Assembly (NCBI RefSeq): GCF_050875635.1
Contig: NZ_JBPAOH010000007.1
Location: 48,644 to 112,643, forward strand
DNA: 64,000 nt
Reading direction: 5' to 3'
Source: Hassallia sp050875635
GTDB taxonomy: Bacteria > Cyanobacteriota > Cyanobacteriia > Cyanobacteriales > Nostocaceae
Under the pieces are notes generated by a model. The model was given only the letters and a program-made list of their open reading frames with translations, did no database searches and was not told the origin of the DNA. Positions 34,439 to 43,226 of this stretch are shown here, piece after piece. How positions within the stretch are numbered: the stretch's first letter is position 1; every line of letters begins with the position of its first letter. Position numbers and translations under genes: made by a program.

Positions 34439-35017
34439 ATGAATAAATCAATTGCAAAAAAATTAACTTCCTGGGTCGTCACCGCAGTATTTTTTGTATT
34501 TGTAGCCGGATTTTCTCTGCTTGACCAGCCTAGCGCTTTAGCTCAATCAGAAACACCATCCATAACCGCTCCCATAATATCCCCGGTTGCATCGCCAATA
34601 CAGTCTGTAAGCGCAAATGTGAAACGTTTGTTACAAACCAAAGAATGTGTCGGGTGTAACCTGAATGGAGCAGACCTGAGTTCGGCTAACTTGCAAGCAG
34701 CAAACTTGGAAAATGCGAACTTGGCAGATGCAGACTTCGAGAAGGCTAATTTACAAGGAGCAAATCTGTTAGGAGCAAATTTACAGGGAGCAGATTTAGG
34801 TAAAGCAAACATAGCAGGAGCAAACCTAGAGAATGCAAATTTGTTTGATGCAGACCTAGAGAAAGCAAACCTACAAGGAGCGAATCTATTAGGAGCAAAT
34901 TTACAGGGAGCAGACTTGGAGAAAACAAATCTAATAGATGCGAAAATAGAAGGGGCAAACCTGCTAGGGGCTGATTTGGAAGATGCAATCACACCTCCAG
35001 GATTCACAGTTCAATGA
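34439..35017 (+). CDS. exported pentapeptide-repeat protein
   Basis: 192 aa. The N-terminal signal peptide (LTSWVVTAVFFVFVAGFSLL, cleavage near ALAQS) sends it to the periplasm or thylakoid lumen. After a CVGC motif, about 23 consecutive A(N/D)LxX pentapeptides form a right-handed quadrilateral beta-helix. Two blocks (ENANLADADFEKANLQGANL and ENANLFDADLEKANLQGANL) show an internal duplication of around 55 residues. Cyanobacteria have many such proteins; most functions are unknown. The gene ends in a clear terminator. Confidence 0.88.
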   Translation: MNKSIAKKLTSWVVTAVFFVFVAGFSLLDQPSALAQSETPSITAPIISPVASPIQSVSANVKRLLQTKECVGCNLNGADLSSANLQAANLENANLADADFEKANLQGANLLGANLQGADLGKANIAGANLENANLFDADLEKANLQGANLLGANLQGADLEKTNLIDAKIEGANLLGADLEDAITPPGFTVQ

Positions 35018-35048
35018 TAACAAGTACGTAATAGCCCTAATTAACATT

Positions 35049-35081
35049 CCCCGTCTATGAAACGACGGGGATTGTTTTTTT
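35049..35081 (+). terminator. intrinsic terminator
   Basis: Stem CCCCGTC / GACGGGG with 8-nt loop followed by ATTGTTTTTTT, just after the pentapeptide gene and before the convergent MOSC gene. Confidence 0.85.
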
Positions 35082-35089
35082 GATTTCAC

Positions 35090-35875
35090 TCACAAGTGCA
35101 AATTATCGCCGATCGCTACATCACCATTACTAATAACTTTGGCTAAAACTCCTGTCTGGGTGTGGTGAAATTGCTTTTGTAGTAAAGTCAGCAATCCAAT
35201 ATCTCGTTCTCCGGTTTCTGGATGCACGTCTATATTTAAGCAGCGATTAATTCTGGCTGTTATCTCAATTCTCGCACTACCAAGTTGCATTTCTTGCCCT
35301 ACCCAGTCAAATTCTTTCCATGCGGGTACACCTTCTACAACTATATTCGGACGAAAACGCCGGACATCAATTTCTTGTTTGGCTAATTGACTTAAATTAT
35401 CTATAGTTGCTTGACTAACTAAAGAAATATGCACTGCTTCTCTGTCAGGATAGCGAGTTTCGCCAAACATCCCCACAAATTGTAAGGGTGCGCGTTTGCC
35501 GTTTCTAGCAGCAAGACTGGGATAAATTCCTGCTAGATAGCCGGTGAAAAATGTGGAAATGCGATCGCGTCCGATTTCTGTTTTCGTATCGCCAATCAAT
35601 AATTCTACACCTTTACGCTTCACCCTGAGAATACCGCTAGCTTCTTCATACTGACAATCTAAAGCTGCAAGTCCGTGCCAATCATTTTGCATGATGAAGT
35701 TGTGCTTCTTCATCCACGGCACTTTAGTTGAGTCTACGTCTATTTCATCTTGCTTGTACATTAACGCAAAAGAGCGATCGCCTGGTATCCCATATCCAAC
35801 TTTTAAGGTTACGCTTTGGTGTGCTAATGGTGTTAAACCCTTCACCGGATGGATAAATAACTGTTTAACTTTCAT
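35090..35875 (-). CDS. MOSC-domain protein (YcbX-like)
   Basis: 261 aa from ATG 35875; a TTG five codons earlier is an alternative. The N-terminal beta-barrel (VKQLFIHPVKGLTPLAHQSVTL, GIPGDRSFALM) precedes the MOSC core (VRRFRPNIVVEGVPAWKEFDWVGQEMQLGSARIEITARINRCLNIDVHPETGERD). MOSC domains bind molybdenum cofactor sulfide. The expected catalytic Cys corresponds to INRCLNID. Such proteins act in reduction of N-hydroxylated compounds in some bacteria; the substrate here is unknown. Confidence 0.88.
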   Translation of the reverse strand: MKVKQLFIHPVKGLTPLAHQSVTLKVGYGIPGDRSFALMYKQDEIDVDSTKVPWMKKHNFIMQNDWHGLAALDCQYEEASGILRVKRKGVELLIGDTKTEIGRDRISTFFTGYLAGIYPSLAARNGKRAPLQFVGMFGETRYPDREAVHISLVSQATIDNLSQLAKQEIDVRRFRPNIVVEGVPAWKEFDWVGQEMQLGSARIEITARINRCLNIDVHPETGERDIGLLTLLQKQFHHTQTGVLAKVISNGDVAIGDNLHL

Positions 35876-35950
35876 TGATTTTATATTCAAAGCTTCAGAA
35901 GTCGGCTTTCTTAAAGAAACCCGACTTCTCGTTTGTCACAGCAGACTTTT

Positions 35951-36913
35951 TTAATCTGAATTAGAACTCATAGATTTTTGTTTAACTGGCTGATTTTTCC
36001 CGCTATTACCACCTGTAATACTACGCAAATATGCACCGCCTATAGTCAATAAAAATACTACATAACCTACTGCTTGCACGAGATAAAGACGATCTCTGTA
36101 GCCAAATAATGATTTGAGAATAATGCCTGGGAATTGTTCATCAGGTAAGATTTTCGAGGTATTTGAAACCATCGGACCCAAAATGCAAGAATGGACTTTG
36201 GTAAAGCGTTCGTAATAAAAACAAAGGCTTTGGGAAGCGCGATCGCTTAATGCCAAAGCAGCAGCAGCTTCATCAAAGCGTTGCAGTGCCGTCACTACCA
36301 AACCGGCAACAATCAATACCAAAAAAATGCCCATCACCTGGAAAAATTGCCTGATGTTAATTTTTACACCCCATTTAAACATCAGCACACCAATACCAAT
36401 TGCCGCAACTAAACCGCTAACAGCACCGAAAGCTGGCACGAATCCTTGTTGAAAATTGGCAGCGAGAAAGAAAACTGTTTCAAAACCTTCGCGAAGAACG
36501 GCAATCAAAATTAACCAAAAAACGCCCCACCCGGCATTCTTATCTGCTTTGAGAGCGCTTGTGACAGCTCCCTCAACTTGAGCTTTCATAAATCTGGCTT
36601 GTTTGGTCATCCAGATGAGCATCCAACTGAGCATAGCGATCGCTAATACGCAGAAAAATCCCTCTAGCAAAACCTCTGTCACCGATGCGTATTGCGGATT
36701 TGCCGCACTTAGCGCGATCGTTACCCAACTCAACAACACACCTACCAGCGCACTCAGGGCAATACCAACGCCCACACCAGCATACACCCAAGAGTTGAGT
36801 TGAGATTGCTTGGCTTTTTTTAGCAAAGCTAGCACAATCCCGACAACAAGCGCAGCTTCTACTCCTTCTCGGAGTGTAATTACAAAAGTCGGTAAGGCAG
36901 TAGTAAAATTCAT
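35951..36913 (-). CDS. FTR1/EfeU-family high-affinity iron permease
   Basis: 320 aa, seven or so membrane helices. The two iron-binding REGxE motifs are intact: Arg15-Glu-Gly-Val-Glu19 and Arg138-Glu-Gly-Phe-Glu142. FTR1 proteins move ferric iron produced by a ferroxidase across the membrane. The neighbours on the same strand are a ferritin-like protein, a His-rich lipoprotein and a multicopper oxidase, so this cluster looks like a ferroxidase-dependent iron uptake system. Here the oxidase is a copper enzyme rather than the heme peroxidase EfeB of enterobacteria. Confidence 0.92.
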   Translation of the reverse strand: MNFTTALPTFVITLREGVEAALVVGIVLALLKKAKQSQLNSWVYAGVGVGIALSALVGVLLSWVTIALSAANPQYASVTEVLLEGFFCVLAIAMLSWMLIWMTKQARFMKAQVEGAVTSALKADKNAGWGVFWLILIAVLREGFETVFFLAANFQQGFVPAFGAVSGLVAAIGIGVLMFKWGVKINIRQFFQVMGIFLVLIVAGLVVTALQRFDEAAAALALSDRASQSLCFYYERFTKVHSCILGPMVSNTSKILPDEQFPGIILKSLFGYRDRLYLVQAVGYVVFLLTIGGAYLRSITGGNSGKNQPVKQKSMSSNSD

Positions 36914-36914
36914 C

Positions 36915-37072
36915 GTTTGTTAGTAGTTAGTAGTTAGTAGTTAAAAGTTAAAAGTTAAAAGTTAGTAGTTTTAATTCTTAACTTATAACTTCTCACTTTT
37001 TCTTAGTTAGGAGTTAGGAGTTAGTAGTTTTAATTAATTCCGCTCCTCATAACTCCTCACTCCTCACTTTTC
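36915..37072. repeat. fold-back repeat island (AGTTAGTAG / CTCCTCAC)
   Basis: Tandem GTTAGTAGTTAGTAGTTAAAA units, then TAACTTATAACTTCTCAC, then a second set GTTAGGAG / CATAACTCCTCACTCC. The halves are complementary. It lies between the FTR1 and ferritin-like genes. Confidence 0.8.
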
Positions 37073-37507
37073 TCAGCTGAAATCGCGTAACATTTTTTTC
37101 AGTTCGAGATTATGCATCTCTTCCTGTCCTATCATATTACGGGCGAATTCTTCTAAGTAAATGCTGGCATCGGTGACAGTTTCCAGCAGACTTTTATACA
37201 AATCCAGAGCCTTCTTTTCGTGGGATAAGCTTTCTGTCAAGATATCCTTAACTGAATGCTTGTAAGTTTCTTCCATCGGCGCAATTTTTAGGCTGGGGTG
37301 TCCATCTAAACCTGTGAGTATTTCTCCCACTTGTTCAGCATGAAGTAGAGACTCGCTAGCCTGCGCTTTGAAAAAACCCACGATAGGAATGCGGTTGGGA
37401 CCTGTAACCATCAGAGAATAATGAGTGTAGCGGACTACTCCGGCTAGTTCAAATTCCATGATGGCGTTGAGTAAGTCGATGGTCTTTTTCTGGTCAAGCT
37501 CTTGCAT
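37073..37507 (-). CDS. ferritin-like (bacterioferritin-type) protein
   Basis: 144 aa four-helix bundle. Likely di-iron ligands are a Glu in FELAGVVRYTHYS, Glu and His in ASESLLHAEQVGEIL, and EEMH in IGQEEMHNLELKKML. It resembles bacterioferritin and Dps-related proteins that oxidise and store iron. It lacks a recognisable heme-binding Met, but this cannot be settled by eye. Clustering with FTR1 suggests a buffering role for imported iron. Confidence 0.85.
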   Translation of the reverse strand: MQELDQKKTIDLLNAIMEFELAGVVRYTHYSLMVTGPNRIPIVGFFKAQASESLLHAEQVGEILTGLDGHPSLKIAPMEETYKHSVKDILTESLSHEKKALDLYKSLLETVTDASIYLEEFARNMIGQEEMHNLELKKMLRDFS

Positions 37508-37529
37508 TTTGCGTTAATTGAAGTGATGT

Positions 37530-37690
37530 GTGGAGAGTAATGAGAATTAGTTAGGAGTTATAAGTGAAGAATTAGGAGTTAAAAGTATAACTCATAACTT
37601 TTGTACAGACGTTCCACTCGAATGTAGAGACGTTCCAGTGGAACGTCTCTACCTAACTAATTCTCACTTCTAAGCTAATTTTAAACTCCT
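37530..37690. repeat. repeat island with perfect GTAGAGACG palindrome
   Basis: AGTTAGGAGTTATAAGTGAAG-type units flank a long palindrome at 37624-37652 (arms GTAGAGACGTTCCA / TGGAACGTCTCTAC). The outer TTAGTTAGG..CTAACTAATT repeats are also complementary. It separates the ferritin-like and lipoprotein genes. Confidence 0.8.
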
Positions 37691-37721
37691 CAATTTTGCT
37701 ATTAAGAATTAAGTAAAACTG

Positions 37722-38765
37722 CTATCGCTGCGCTTGGGTGCTTGATTTATCAATCACGGTTTGAGAGTTTTGCTCAATAGTTTTCACTAGCTTGGTAACA
37801 TCATTGGGGGTTTTCACCGGTGCAGCTGGAGGAATAGCGGAGGGCCAAACTTTTGTTAGTTCAGCCATACTTGTTTCAATGGCTTTATGTGCTTCCGGAA
37901 AGTCTTTCGCCATTTGGCTAGAAATACCTTTGTATAATTCGTTGGCGTAGATGACAAAACCACGAGAGTCTTGATATTCTATTGCCGCAGATATTTTGTT
38001 GTTAGCGATCGCTGCACCATATTCTGAGTTTGCCGCATCTAATAGCTCATTAATGCTTTGTAGTACAAATCCGGTTTTTGAGCGTTGCGCTTCTGGTAAA
38101 GCAGCGATCGCACCATCTACTGCTTGCATTGAAGAGGTAAAATCCGTTTTTAGTTTGGCTGCTTTCGGATTCGATTTTACTAAATCTTGCAAACTTACTA
38201 AAGTTGTTTTAAATTCTTTTACTTTACGTTCGTTTAGTTGGTCTTCTACATCAACATAAATCTCTTCAACAGGATGCCCAATATGAGGTTCTGCTTGTTT
38301 GGGCTGATTTTGATCTAGTAGTTCTTTTGCTACTATAAGATGCCCTTTCATCAAGCCCAATTTACTCATATAGTCAACATCTTTTGCTTCACCGGTAAGT
38401 ACTACCTCTTGAACAGTCACCAAATCTTTAATTTGATTAAACTGCTCTTGATTAATCACCTTTTTGGATACTAATTCTTCTGGTGAGGCATAAGGACGAT
38501 TAGCTTGAATTTTGTTTGATAATGCTGGTATTGCTAGCTTTGCTTCAAACTTATCCAACTCGGACAATATCGCAGTGTTGATATTTATTTGATTTTTGCT
38601 GCCGTGACCGCTGTGACTATTATTACTTACTGCTTCGCTTGCCTGGGGGCTATTGGCAACAGGGGCTCCTGTATTCTCTGCGGTTGGTGTGCCTGCATTA
38701 CAGGAACTCAGGGAAACTATAGCACAAGCAGCAACAGCCAAAAAAATGTAACGAACTTTGATCAT
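37722..38765 (-). CDS. lipoprotein with helix-hairpin-helix and His-rich helical domain
   Basis: 347 aa from ATG 38765. Lipobox LSSC (Cys22). A short His-rich linker (NNSHSGHGSKN) and a ComEA-like helix-hairpin-helix segment (ININTAILSELDKF...YASPEELVSKKVINQEQFNQI) are followed by a helical domain with conserved-looking His/Glu residues (MKGHLIVAKELL, AEPHIGHPVEEIYVDVEDQL). This region resembles iron-binding EfeO/imelysin-type helical proteins only loosely. As a surface lipoprotein among iron-uptake genes it could bind or hand over metal; a DNA role is unlikely in the periplasm. Confidence 0.75.
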   Translation of the reverse strand: MIKVRYIFLAVAACAIVSLSSCNAGTPTAENTGAPVANSPQASEAVSNNSHSGHGSKNQININTAILSELDKFEAKLAIPALSNKIQANRPYASPEELVSKKVINQEQFNQIKDLVTVQEVVLTGEAKDVDYMSKLGLMKGHLIVAKELLDQNQPKQAEPHIGHPVEEIYVDVEDQLNERKVKEFKTTLVSLQDLVKSNPKAAKLKTDFTSSMQAVDGAIAALPEAQRSKTGFVLQSINELLDAANSEYGAAIANNKISAAIEYQDSRGFVIYANELYKGISSQMAKDFPEAHKAIETSMAELTKVWPSAIPPAAPVKTPNDVTKLVKTIEQNSQTVIDKSSTQAQR

Positions 38766-38975
38766 TTTTGCTCCAAAACACGTTTGAAAGGTATTAATTA
38801 AAACTTTGTCAGCTAGCAACAGCATGTTAGTTTTACATCTAGTCGTAGAATTTACTTTTGCATATAATGATATTTTTTATCAACTAATTAAGAAAATTTA
38901 ACTGTAACTTCAATAATTTTTTCAAATAATTTCGGCTCTGCCCTAATTTGATGCAGAGTATAATGCAACACATTT

Positions 38976-39172
38976 AATTTGAGAAATTGGGAATTGGGCA
39001 TAGGGCAATGGGCATTGGGGAGGCAGTGCGTTGCGCGGGTTCCCAAGGCACTCCGTTGGGCGGCTTTGCCGACTTTAAGGAAGTGCCGTCGCGTTGAAGC
39101 ACCTGCCGTCATTGGTAATAATTCTTTTCCTATTCCCCAGTCCCCAGTCCCCAGTCCCCAGTCCCTAGTACC
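38976..39172. repeat. composite repeat island sharing a core with the 32702 insertion
   Basis: GGGAATTGGGCATAGGGCAA heptamers, core GGGGAGGCAGTGCGTTG ... TTGAAGCACCTGCCGTCAT, then CCCCAGTCCCCAGTCCCCAG units. The core is longer than in the 32702 copy (extra GGCACTCCGTTGGGCGG segment). The rest of the 408-bp gap is AT-rich without genes. Confidence 0.85.
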
Positions 39173-39173
39173 C

Positions 39174-40193
39174 TTAAGTTGTTGAAATCGCGTTTTTGCT
39201 GTCCGCGACTACTTCAAATTGACCCATGCAGCCATTTTCGGCGATCGCATCTTGATGCGGATGAAACATGTACTTACCCGGATAGCGAAAGGCAAATTCT
39301 AAGATGTGTCTTTCCGCTATACCCATCGTGATTACATCACTTTTCTCGCTGGGTGTAAGAGTCATTCCATAGCGATAGACATCAAAAAAGTTGGCGTGGA
39401 GGTGAAAAGTAACAGCCGGATCGAATTCAATAATGTTGAGGACGTACAGCCGAATCAACTGATTTTGATAAATCTTAATCGGATTATCCATGTAATAATG
39501 CGGCTGACCGTTGAAGGCGTAAAACTCATTGCGGTTATCATCATTGATGTCATACCCAGCCATAATTAAAGCTATTTCATCCGCCGGCGGACGGGGTTTG
39601 GGTGGATCGATGATAAACATTCCGTATAAACCTTTGGCAATGTGACGGGTCACTGGTTCAATATGGCAATGGTACAAATGAACGCCATAAGGTTCTGCGT
39701 CAAATTCATAAATTGTGGCGCTACCGTTGCTAACTGGACGAATACCATCCATTTCTGCCGGGTGGACACCGTGAAAATGCAAAGAGTGAGAATGTCCGGC
39801 TTTATTGTAGAACAATACGCGCACGCGATCGCCTTGTTTTGCTCTCAGTGTTGGTCCTGGAATCCGACCATTTAAATCCCAGATGTTGTAAGACACAACA
39901 CTATTTAGCTGAATGACGGAAGTCCCTGCACTTAAGCGAAATTCGCGGATAGTGCGTCCATTTTCTTTTTTTACCGTACCATAATCAAAATTCCGGAGCA
40001 CCTGCATCGGGTTAGCAGCAGTTGTTGGTGCGAGCGCCTCCATCGGCGGTATCTTGACAATTGACTTACTTTGTGCGTTCAACGTCTGCCAAAGTGCCGT
40101 CGCCCCAGCCACACCCGCACCAGCTAATCCCAGCTTCAGCAGTTGACGGCGGCTCCAAAGGTTTTCTTGCCCCAAAGCAAAATTGTTAGGCAT
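39174..40193 (-). CDS. Tat-exported two-domain multicopper oxidase
   Basis: 339 aa from ATG 40193. A Tat signal (SRRQLLKLGLAGAGVAG) implies folded export. Cupredoxin domain 1 carries HSHSLHFHGVHP and a type-1 copper-type cluster LYHCHIEPVTRHIAKGLYGMF (Cys, His, Met). Domain 2 has VTFHLHANFFDVY and MFHPHQDAIAENGCMG. The length and motifs fit two-domain oxidases related to laccases and copper nitrite reductases. Next to FTR1 the likely role is ferrous-iron oxidation, as with yeast Fet3-Ftr1; nitrite reductase or general phenol oxidase activity are alternatives. Confidence 0.88.
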   Translation of the reverse strand: MPNNFALGQENLWSRRQLLKLGLAGAGVAGATALWQTLNAQSKSIVKIPPMEALAPTTAANPMQVLRNFDYGTVKKENGRTIREFRLSAGTSVIQLNSVVSYNIWDLNGRIPGPTLRAKQGDRVRVLFYNKAGHSHSLHFHGVHPAEMDGIRPVSNGSATIYEFDAEPYGVHLYHCHIEPVTRHIAKGLYGMFIIDPPKPRPPADEIALIMAGYDINDDNRNEFYAFNGQPHYYMDNPIKIYQNQLIRLYVLNIIEFDPAVTFHLHANFFDVYRYGMTLTPSEKSDVITMGIAERHILEFAFRYPGKYMFHPHQDAIAENGCMGQFEVVADSKNAISTT

Positions 40194-40515
40194 GGAATTT
40201 CCAATTAGCGCCCAAATAAGTTTGCAATTTTTTTGCAATTTACCTATGTATATTATCGAAATCAATAATTTTTGTCAATTACTGTCTTATATCGCTATTT
40301 GAGGCAGTAAATTTAGTTTCTCAAAAAATGCAAGCTTACATTGGGCAAAGTTGAAATTTTTATTGTACTTAAGTACTTTCTCGTAGGAGAAACAAAGATT
40401 AGTTACAGATATTATGTATATACTTAATTATCTTGTTTATAAATGCCGATACAAAAGGTTTTTGCTAAACTGTTTTGATAGATAAATTACCAAAACTAAT
40501 TCTGGAAGGTCAAAA
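40194..40515. other. 322-bp divergent gap, AT-rich
   Basis: Between the multicopper oxidase and cbtB starts. AAGTACTT lies inside TGTACTTAAGTACTTTCTC near 40366-40382, followed by TCGTAGGAGAAAC. I looked for a cobalamin riboswitch and did not recognise one. Confidence 0.4.
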
Positions 40516-40710
40516 ATGACTGAAACTTTTTCTCGTCCTTCAGCGCTGCAAAAGACCGTAAATATTACTCTCTCCAAGCCAGTACAGGTAACGCTTTACA
40601 TGCTACTATCTTCTTTGGTTATCTGGACTTTTTTCTTCTCCACCTATCCTGCGGTTCACGACGCAACGCACTCAACACGTCACCATACTTTAGGAGTTGC
40701 ATGTCACTAA
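40516..40710 (+). CDS. cbtB: cobalt transporter subunit CbtB
   Basis: 64 aa with one membrane helix (VTLYMLLSSLVIWTFFFSTY) and the diagnostic His-rich C-terminus HDATHSTRHHTLGVACH. CbtB proteins are small partners of the CbtA permease in predicted cobalt uptake. A ribosome-binding site GGAAGG precedes the ATG. No CbtA gene follows; instead a four-helix membrane protein of unknown type does. The nearby convergent CbiMNQO set also handles cobalt or nickel. Confidence 0.9.
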   Translation: MTETFSRPSALQKTVNITLSKPVQVTLYMLLSSLVIWTFFFSTYPAVHDATHSTRHHTLGVACH

Positions 40711-40849
40711 ATTATCACATTTGCGAGATTTTTCAGATGCATTAGATTTAGCTGGAAATAATTTTAGGTGATGTAAAATAGTCGGGAGTCAGAAGCTAGA
40801 ATACACAAGTTTTCTGACTCCTAACTTGCGAATTTTCAAAAAAGGTTTT

Positions 40850-42010
40850 ATGAAAAAATATCGTCTGTTTGGGGTTATCAGCGCTGTTTGTATCACCTTG
40901 TCAATTTTTTATTCGTTTGTGGGGGTTTCTCAAACTCCAGCACCGAGAGTGGAACTTACCACTAACCCACCTTTAGAGCGTATTCTTCCCTTTGAAGCAG
41001 AAGCAAAAAGACCACAATCTCCCGTTACTCTGACGCTACAAGCTGTTGATGCTGCGGGTAAACCTTTAAAGGGTGCTTTAATAAACTTACAAATATTGAC
41101 ACCGCCGCGCAACTTTTGGTTGACAACAGATTTCCCGATAGTTGAGGGAACTAAATTGCTGGAAATGAATGCAGCTGCACCTGATGGAAAGCTGGAAATT
41201 CAGCAGATGTTACCGATTCGTGGTAACTATCAGTTGCGGGTGAATGTTTCGCCTTTGGTAGGAAATACTTTTGCTGCATACAAGCAAACTTTGAATCTGA
41301 AAGTTCGAGAAAATCCCATAAAATTTAAATATTTTGCTGTTGTTGCAGCTATTTTACTATCAGTTGGATTAGTCGGTGGTTGGGTTATCGGCGGACAAGA
41401 AAAATTGCGAGAAGGAGAAATTGCACCGCAGTCAGTACGTCTGTTGTTAAGTGGGTTGACAGTAGTGGCTATAGTGACGCTATTGTTTATTGACATTAGC
41501 GCAGAAGTTGCAGATGCTCACGGTAGCGAACACTCAAACACTACGGAAGCGATCGCCCCATCAATTCAAAAATCTCAGGGGTTAGAAGTCAGTATTGAGG
41601 GAGATAAAAACGCCACTGTAGGAAAAGTTGCGAATTTAGGGCTACAGGTGAAGGATACGACAACAGGACAACTCATAAACGATGTAGCATTGCAAGTGAA
41701 AGCGATCGCTTTAGAACATGGTTTAACAGTCTTTACCTACAACGGAGTTCCCGATAAAGGCAAGTTAACATGGCAGGAACAATTTTTTGATGGTTCACCC
41801 CATAAAATTGAGGTAGAAGCAACTCCCATCCCTGGATCTAACCGTCAATTTTCACCGATAAAAGTGGCACAGTCAGTTGAAGTTGAGGGAATTGCGCCAC
41901 CAATTTATATCCGGTTGATTAGTTTATTTTACTTTACTACTATTGTCGGCATTGGGATGGCGATCGGATTGTTAATACAACGACGAAAACCACAAGTAAG
42001 AGCAGAATAA
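40850..42010 (+). CDS. multi-pass membrane protein with two Ig-like extracytoplasmic domains
   Basis: 386 aa from ATG 40850 (a TTG at 40826 is possible). Order: N-terminal membrane helix or signal (about 5-25), Ig-like/macroglobulin-like beta domain (VTLTLQAVDAAGKPLKGALINLQIL, VEGTKLLEM), two helices (FKYFAVVAAILLSVGLVGGW; LLLSGLTVVAIVTLLFIDI), a His-bearing loop DAHGSEHSN, a second beta domain (LEVSIEGDKNATVGKVANLGLQVKD) and a last helix (LISLFYFTTIVGIGMAIGLL). I do not recognise the family. Position directly after cbtB suggests a metal-transport partner; the His residues would fit, but this is inference. Confidence 0.75.
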   Translation: MKKYRLFGVISAVCITLSIFYSFVGVSQTPAPRVELTTNPPLERILPFEAEAKRPQSPVTLTLQAVDAAGKPLKGALINLQILTPPRNFWLTTDFPIVEGTKLLEMNAAAPDGKLEIQQMLPIRGNYQLRVNVSPLVGNTFAAYKQTLNLKVRENPIKFKYFAVVAAILLSVGLVGGWVIGGQEKLREGEIAPQSVRLLLSGLTVVAIVTLLFIDISAEVADAHGSEHSNTTEAIAPSIQKSQGLEVSIEGDKNATVGKVANLGLQVKDTTTGQLINDVALQVKAIALEHGLTVFTYNGVPDKGKLTWQEQFFDGSPHKIEVEATPIPGSNRQFSPIKVAQSVEVEGIAPPIYIRLISLFYFTTIVGIGMAIGLLIQRRKPQVRAE

Positions 42011-42027
42011 ATACAAACTTATCGCAA

Positions 42028-42212
42028 GTGCTTAGTGGATAGTAGTTAGTGGTTAGTGGGTAGTAGAGACGCGAGGAACATCGTGTCTGTACGTGGGTAG
42101 TGGGTAGGAGTAATTTTTTACAACCAACAACTACCTCCTAACAACCATCAACCATCAATTAACAACTAACAACTAACTCCTAACAACCATCAACTAATAC
42201 CTAACAACCAAC
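42028..42212. repeat. fold-back repeat island between convergent genes
   Basis: AGTGGATAGTAGTTAGTGG units, an embedded GTAGAGACGCGAGG...CGTGTCTGTACG palindrome, then AACCATCAACCATCAATTAA and CAACTAACAACTAACTCC units complementary to the left side. It ends at the cbiO stop. Confidence 0.8.
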
Positions 42213-42214
42213 AA

Positions 42215-42994
42215 CTAACATTTAATCCTAATCGGTGCATGTTCAATTAAACAGTAAGGACGACTGTAGCTGAGTGGAGGTTCTAAAGCGTGAGCTAGCA
42301 AAAATTCTGAATCGTTCATTACTCGCTCAGTCTCACCATCGAAAACAATTTGTCCTTGACTCAATACAACAGTGCGGGAACAAAGTTCTAAAGCCAAATC
42401 TAAATCGTGGGTAGCAATTAGTTGAGTAAAAGGCAAAGTTTGTAACAAATCAATTAACTGACGACGCGATCGCGGATCTAATTGAGCAGAAGGTTCATCC
42501 AATACCAAAACCTGCGGATTCATCGCTAAAACCCCTGCGATCGCAATCCGTTTTTTTTCCCCTCCAGACAAATTATCTGTATTGCGTTGCCCAAACCATT
42601 CTGGATCGATATCAACCGCAGCCATCGCCTTTATAACGCGATTTTTAAGTTCTTCGTCTCGCAAACCCAAATTCATCGGACCAAAAGCAACATCTTCCCA
42701 TACTGTGGGCATAAATAGCTGATTATCTGGATTTTGAAAAACCAATCCGACAAAATTCCGAATTTCTCGCAAATTGTCAGGAACTACTAACCATTCACCA
42801 ATAATTACTTCTCCTTCTTGAGGTAAAGTAATTCCATTTAAGTGAAACTGCAACGTAGATTTTCCCGAACCATTCGCCCCAATTAATGCTACCTTCTCCC
42901 CAGCTTCGATAGATAGATTAATTTTTTTTAAAGCCTGAGTTCCATCAGGGTAGGTATAACTAAGATTTTTGATTATTATGGGATTATGATGCAT
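42215..42994 (-). CDS. cbiO: energy-coupling ATPase CbiO of cobalt/nickel ECF transporter
   Basis: 259 aa. Walker A GANGSGKSTLQFH, Q-loop VGLVFQNPDNQLF (the FQNPDNQ form is typical of ECF ATPases), signature NLSGGEKKRIAIAG, Walker B VLVLDEPSAQLD and H-loop IATHDLDLA are all intact. It provides energy for CbiM/Q. The last gene of the cbiM-N-Q-O set, separated from cbiQ by a repeat island of about 230 bp. Confidence 0.93.
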   Translation of the reverse strand: MHHNPIIIKNLSYTYPDGTQALKKINLSIEAGEKVALIGANGSGKSTLQFHLNGITLPQEGEVIIGEWLVVPDNLREIRNFVGLVFQNPDNQLFMPTVWEDVAFGPMNLGLRDEELKNRVIKAMAAVDIDPEWFGQRNTDNLSGGEKKRIAIAGVLAMNPQVLVLDEPSAQLDPRSRRQLIDLLQTLPFTQLIATHDLDLALELCSRTVVLSQGQIVFDGETERVMNDSEFLLAHALEPPLSYSRPYCLIEHAPIRIKC

Positions 42995-43009
42995 TAATAT
43001 AATCTGATA

Positions 43010-43222
43010 TTAGTTAGTGGATAGTTGATAGTTGATAGTTGATAGTAGATAGTGGATAGTTGATAGTTGATAGTTGATAGTGGGTAGAGTTAGGAGTTAG
43101 GAGTTAGGAGTAGGAGTTAGGAGTTTTTTTAACCACTAACAACGCTCCCACTAACCACCAACAACCAACAAATAACAACCAACCAACAACTAACAACTAA
43201 CAACGCTCCCACTAACCACCAA
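43010..43222. repeat. fold-back repeat island inside the cbi operon
   Basis: GTTGATAGTTGATAGTGG-type and TTAGGAGTTAGGAG-type units, a T-run core, and CAACGCTCCCACTAACCACC plus CAACCAACAACTAACAACTA units. The C-rich half repeats twice. It lies between cbiQ and cbiO of one transporter. Confidence 0.8.
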
Positions 43223-43226
43223 CAAA

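Noticed and set aside
34543..35007. Antisense frame opposite the pentapeptide gene
   Set aside because: It mirrors the pentapeptide repeats on the other strand.
40194..40515. Possible cobalamin riboswitch before cbtB
   Set aside because: No B12-box-like sequence or conserved core was recognised in this gap or upstream of cbiM.
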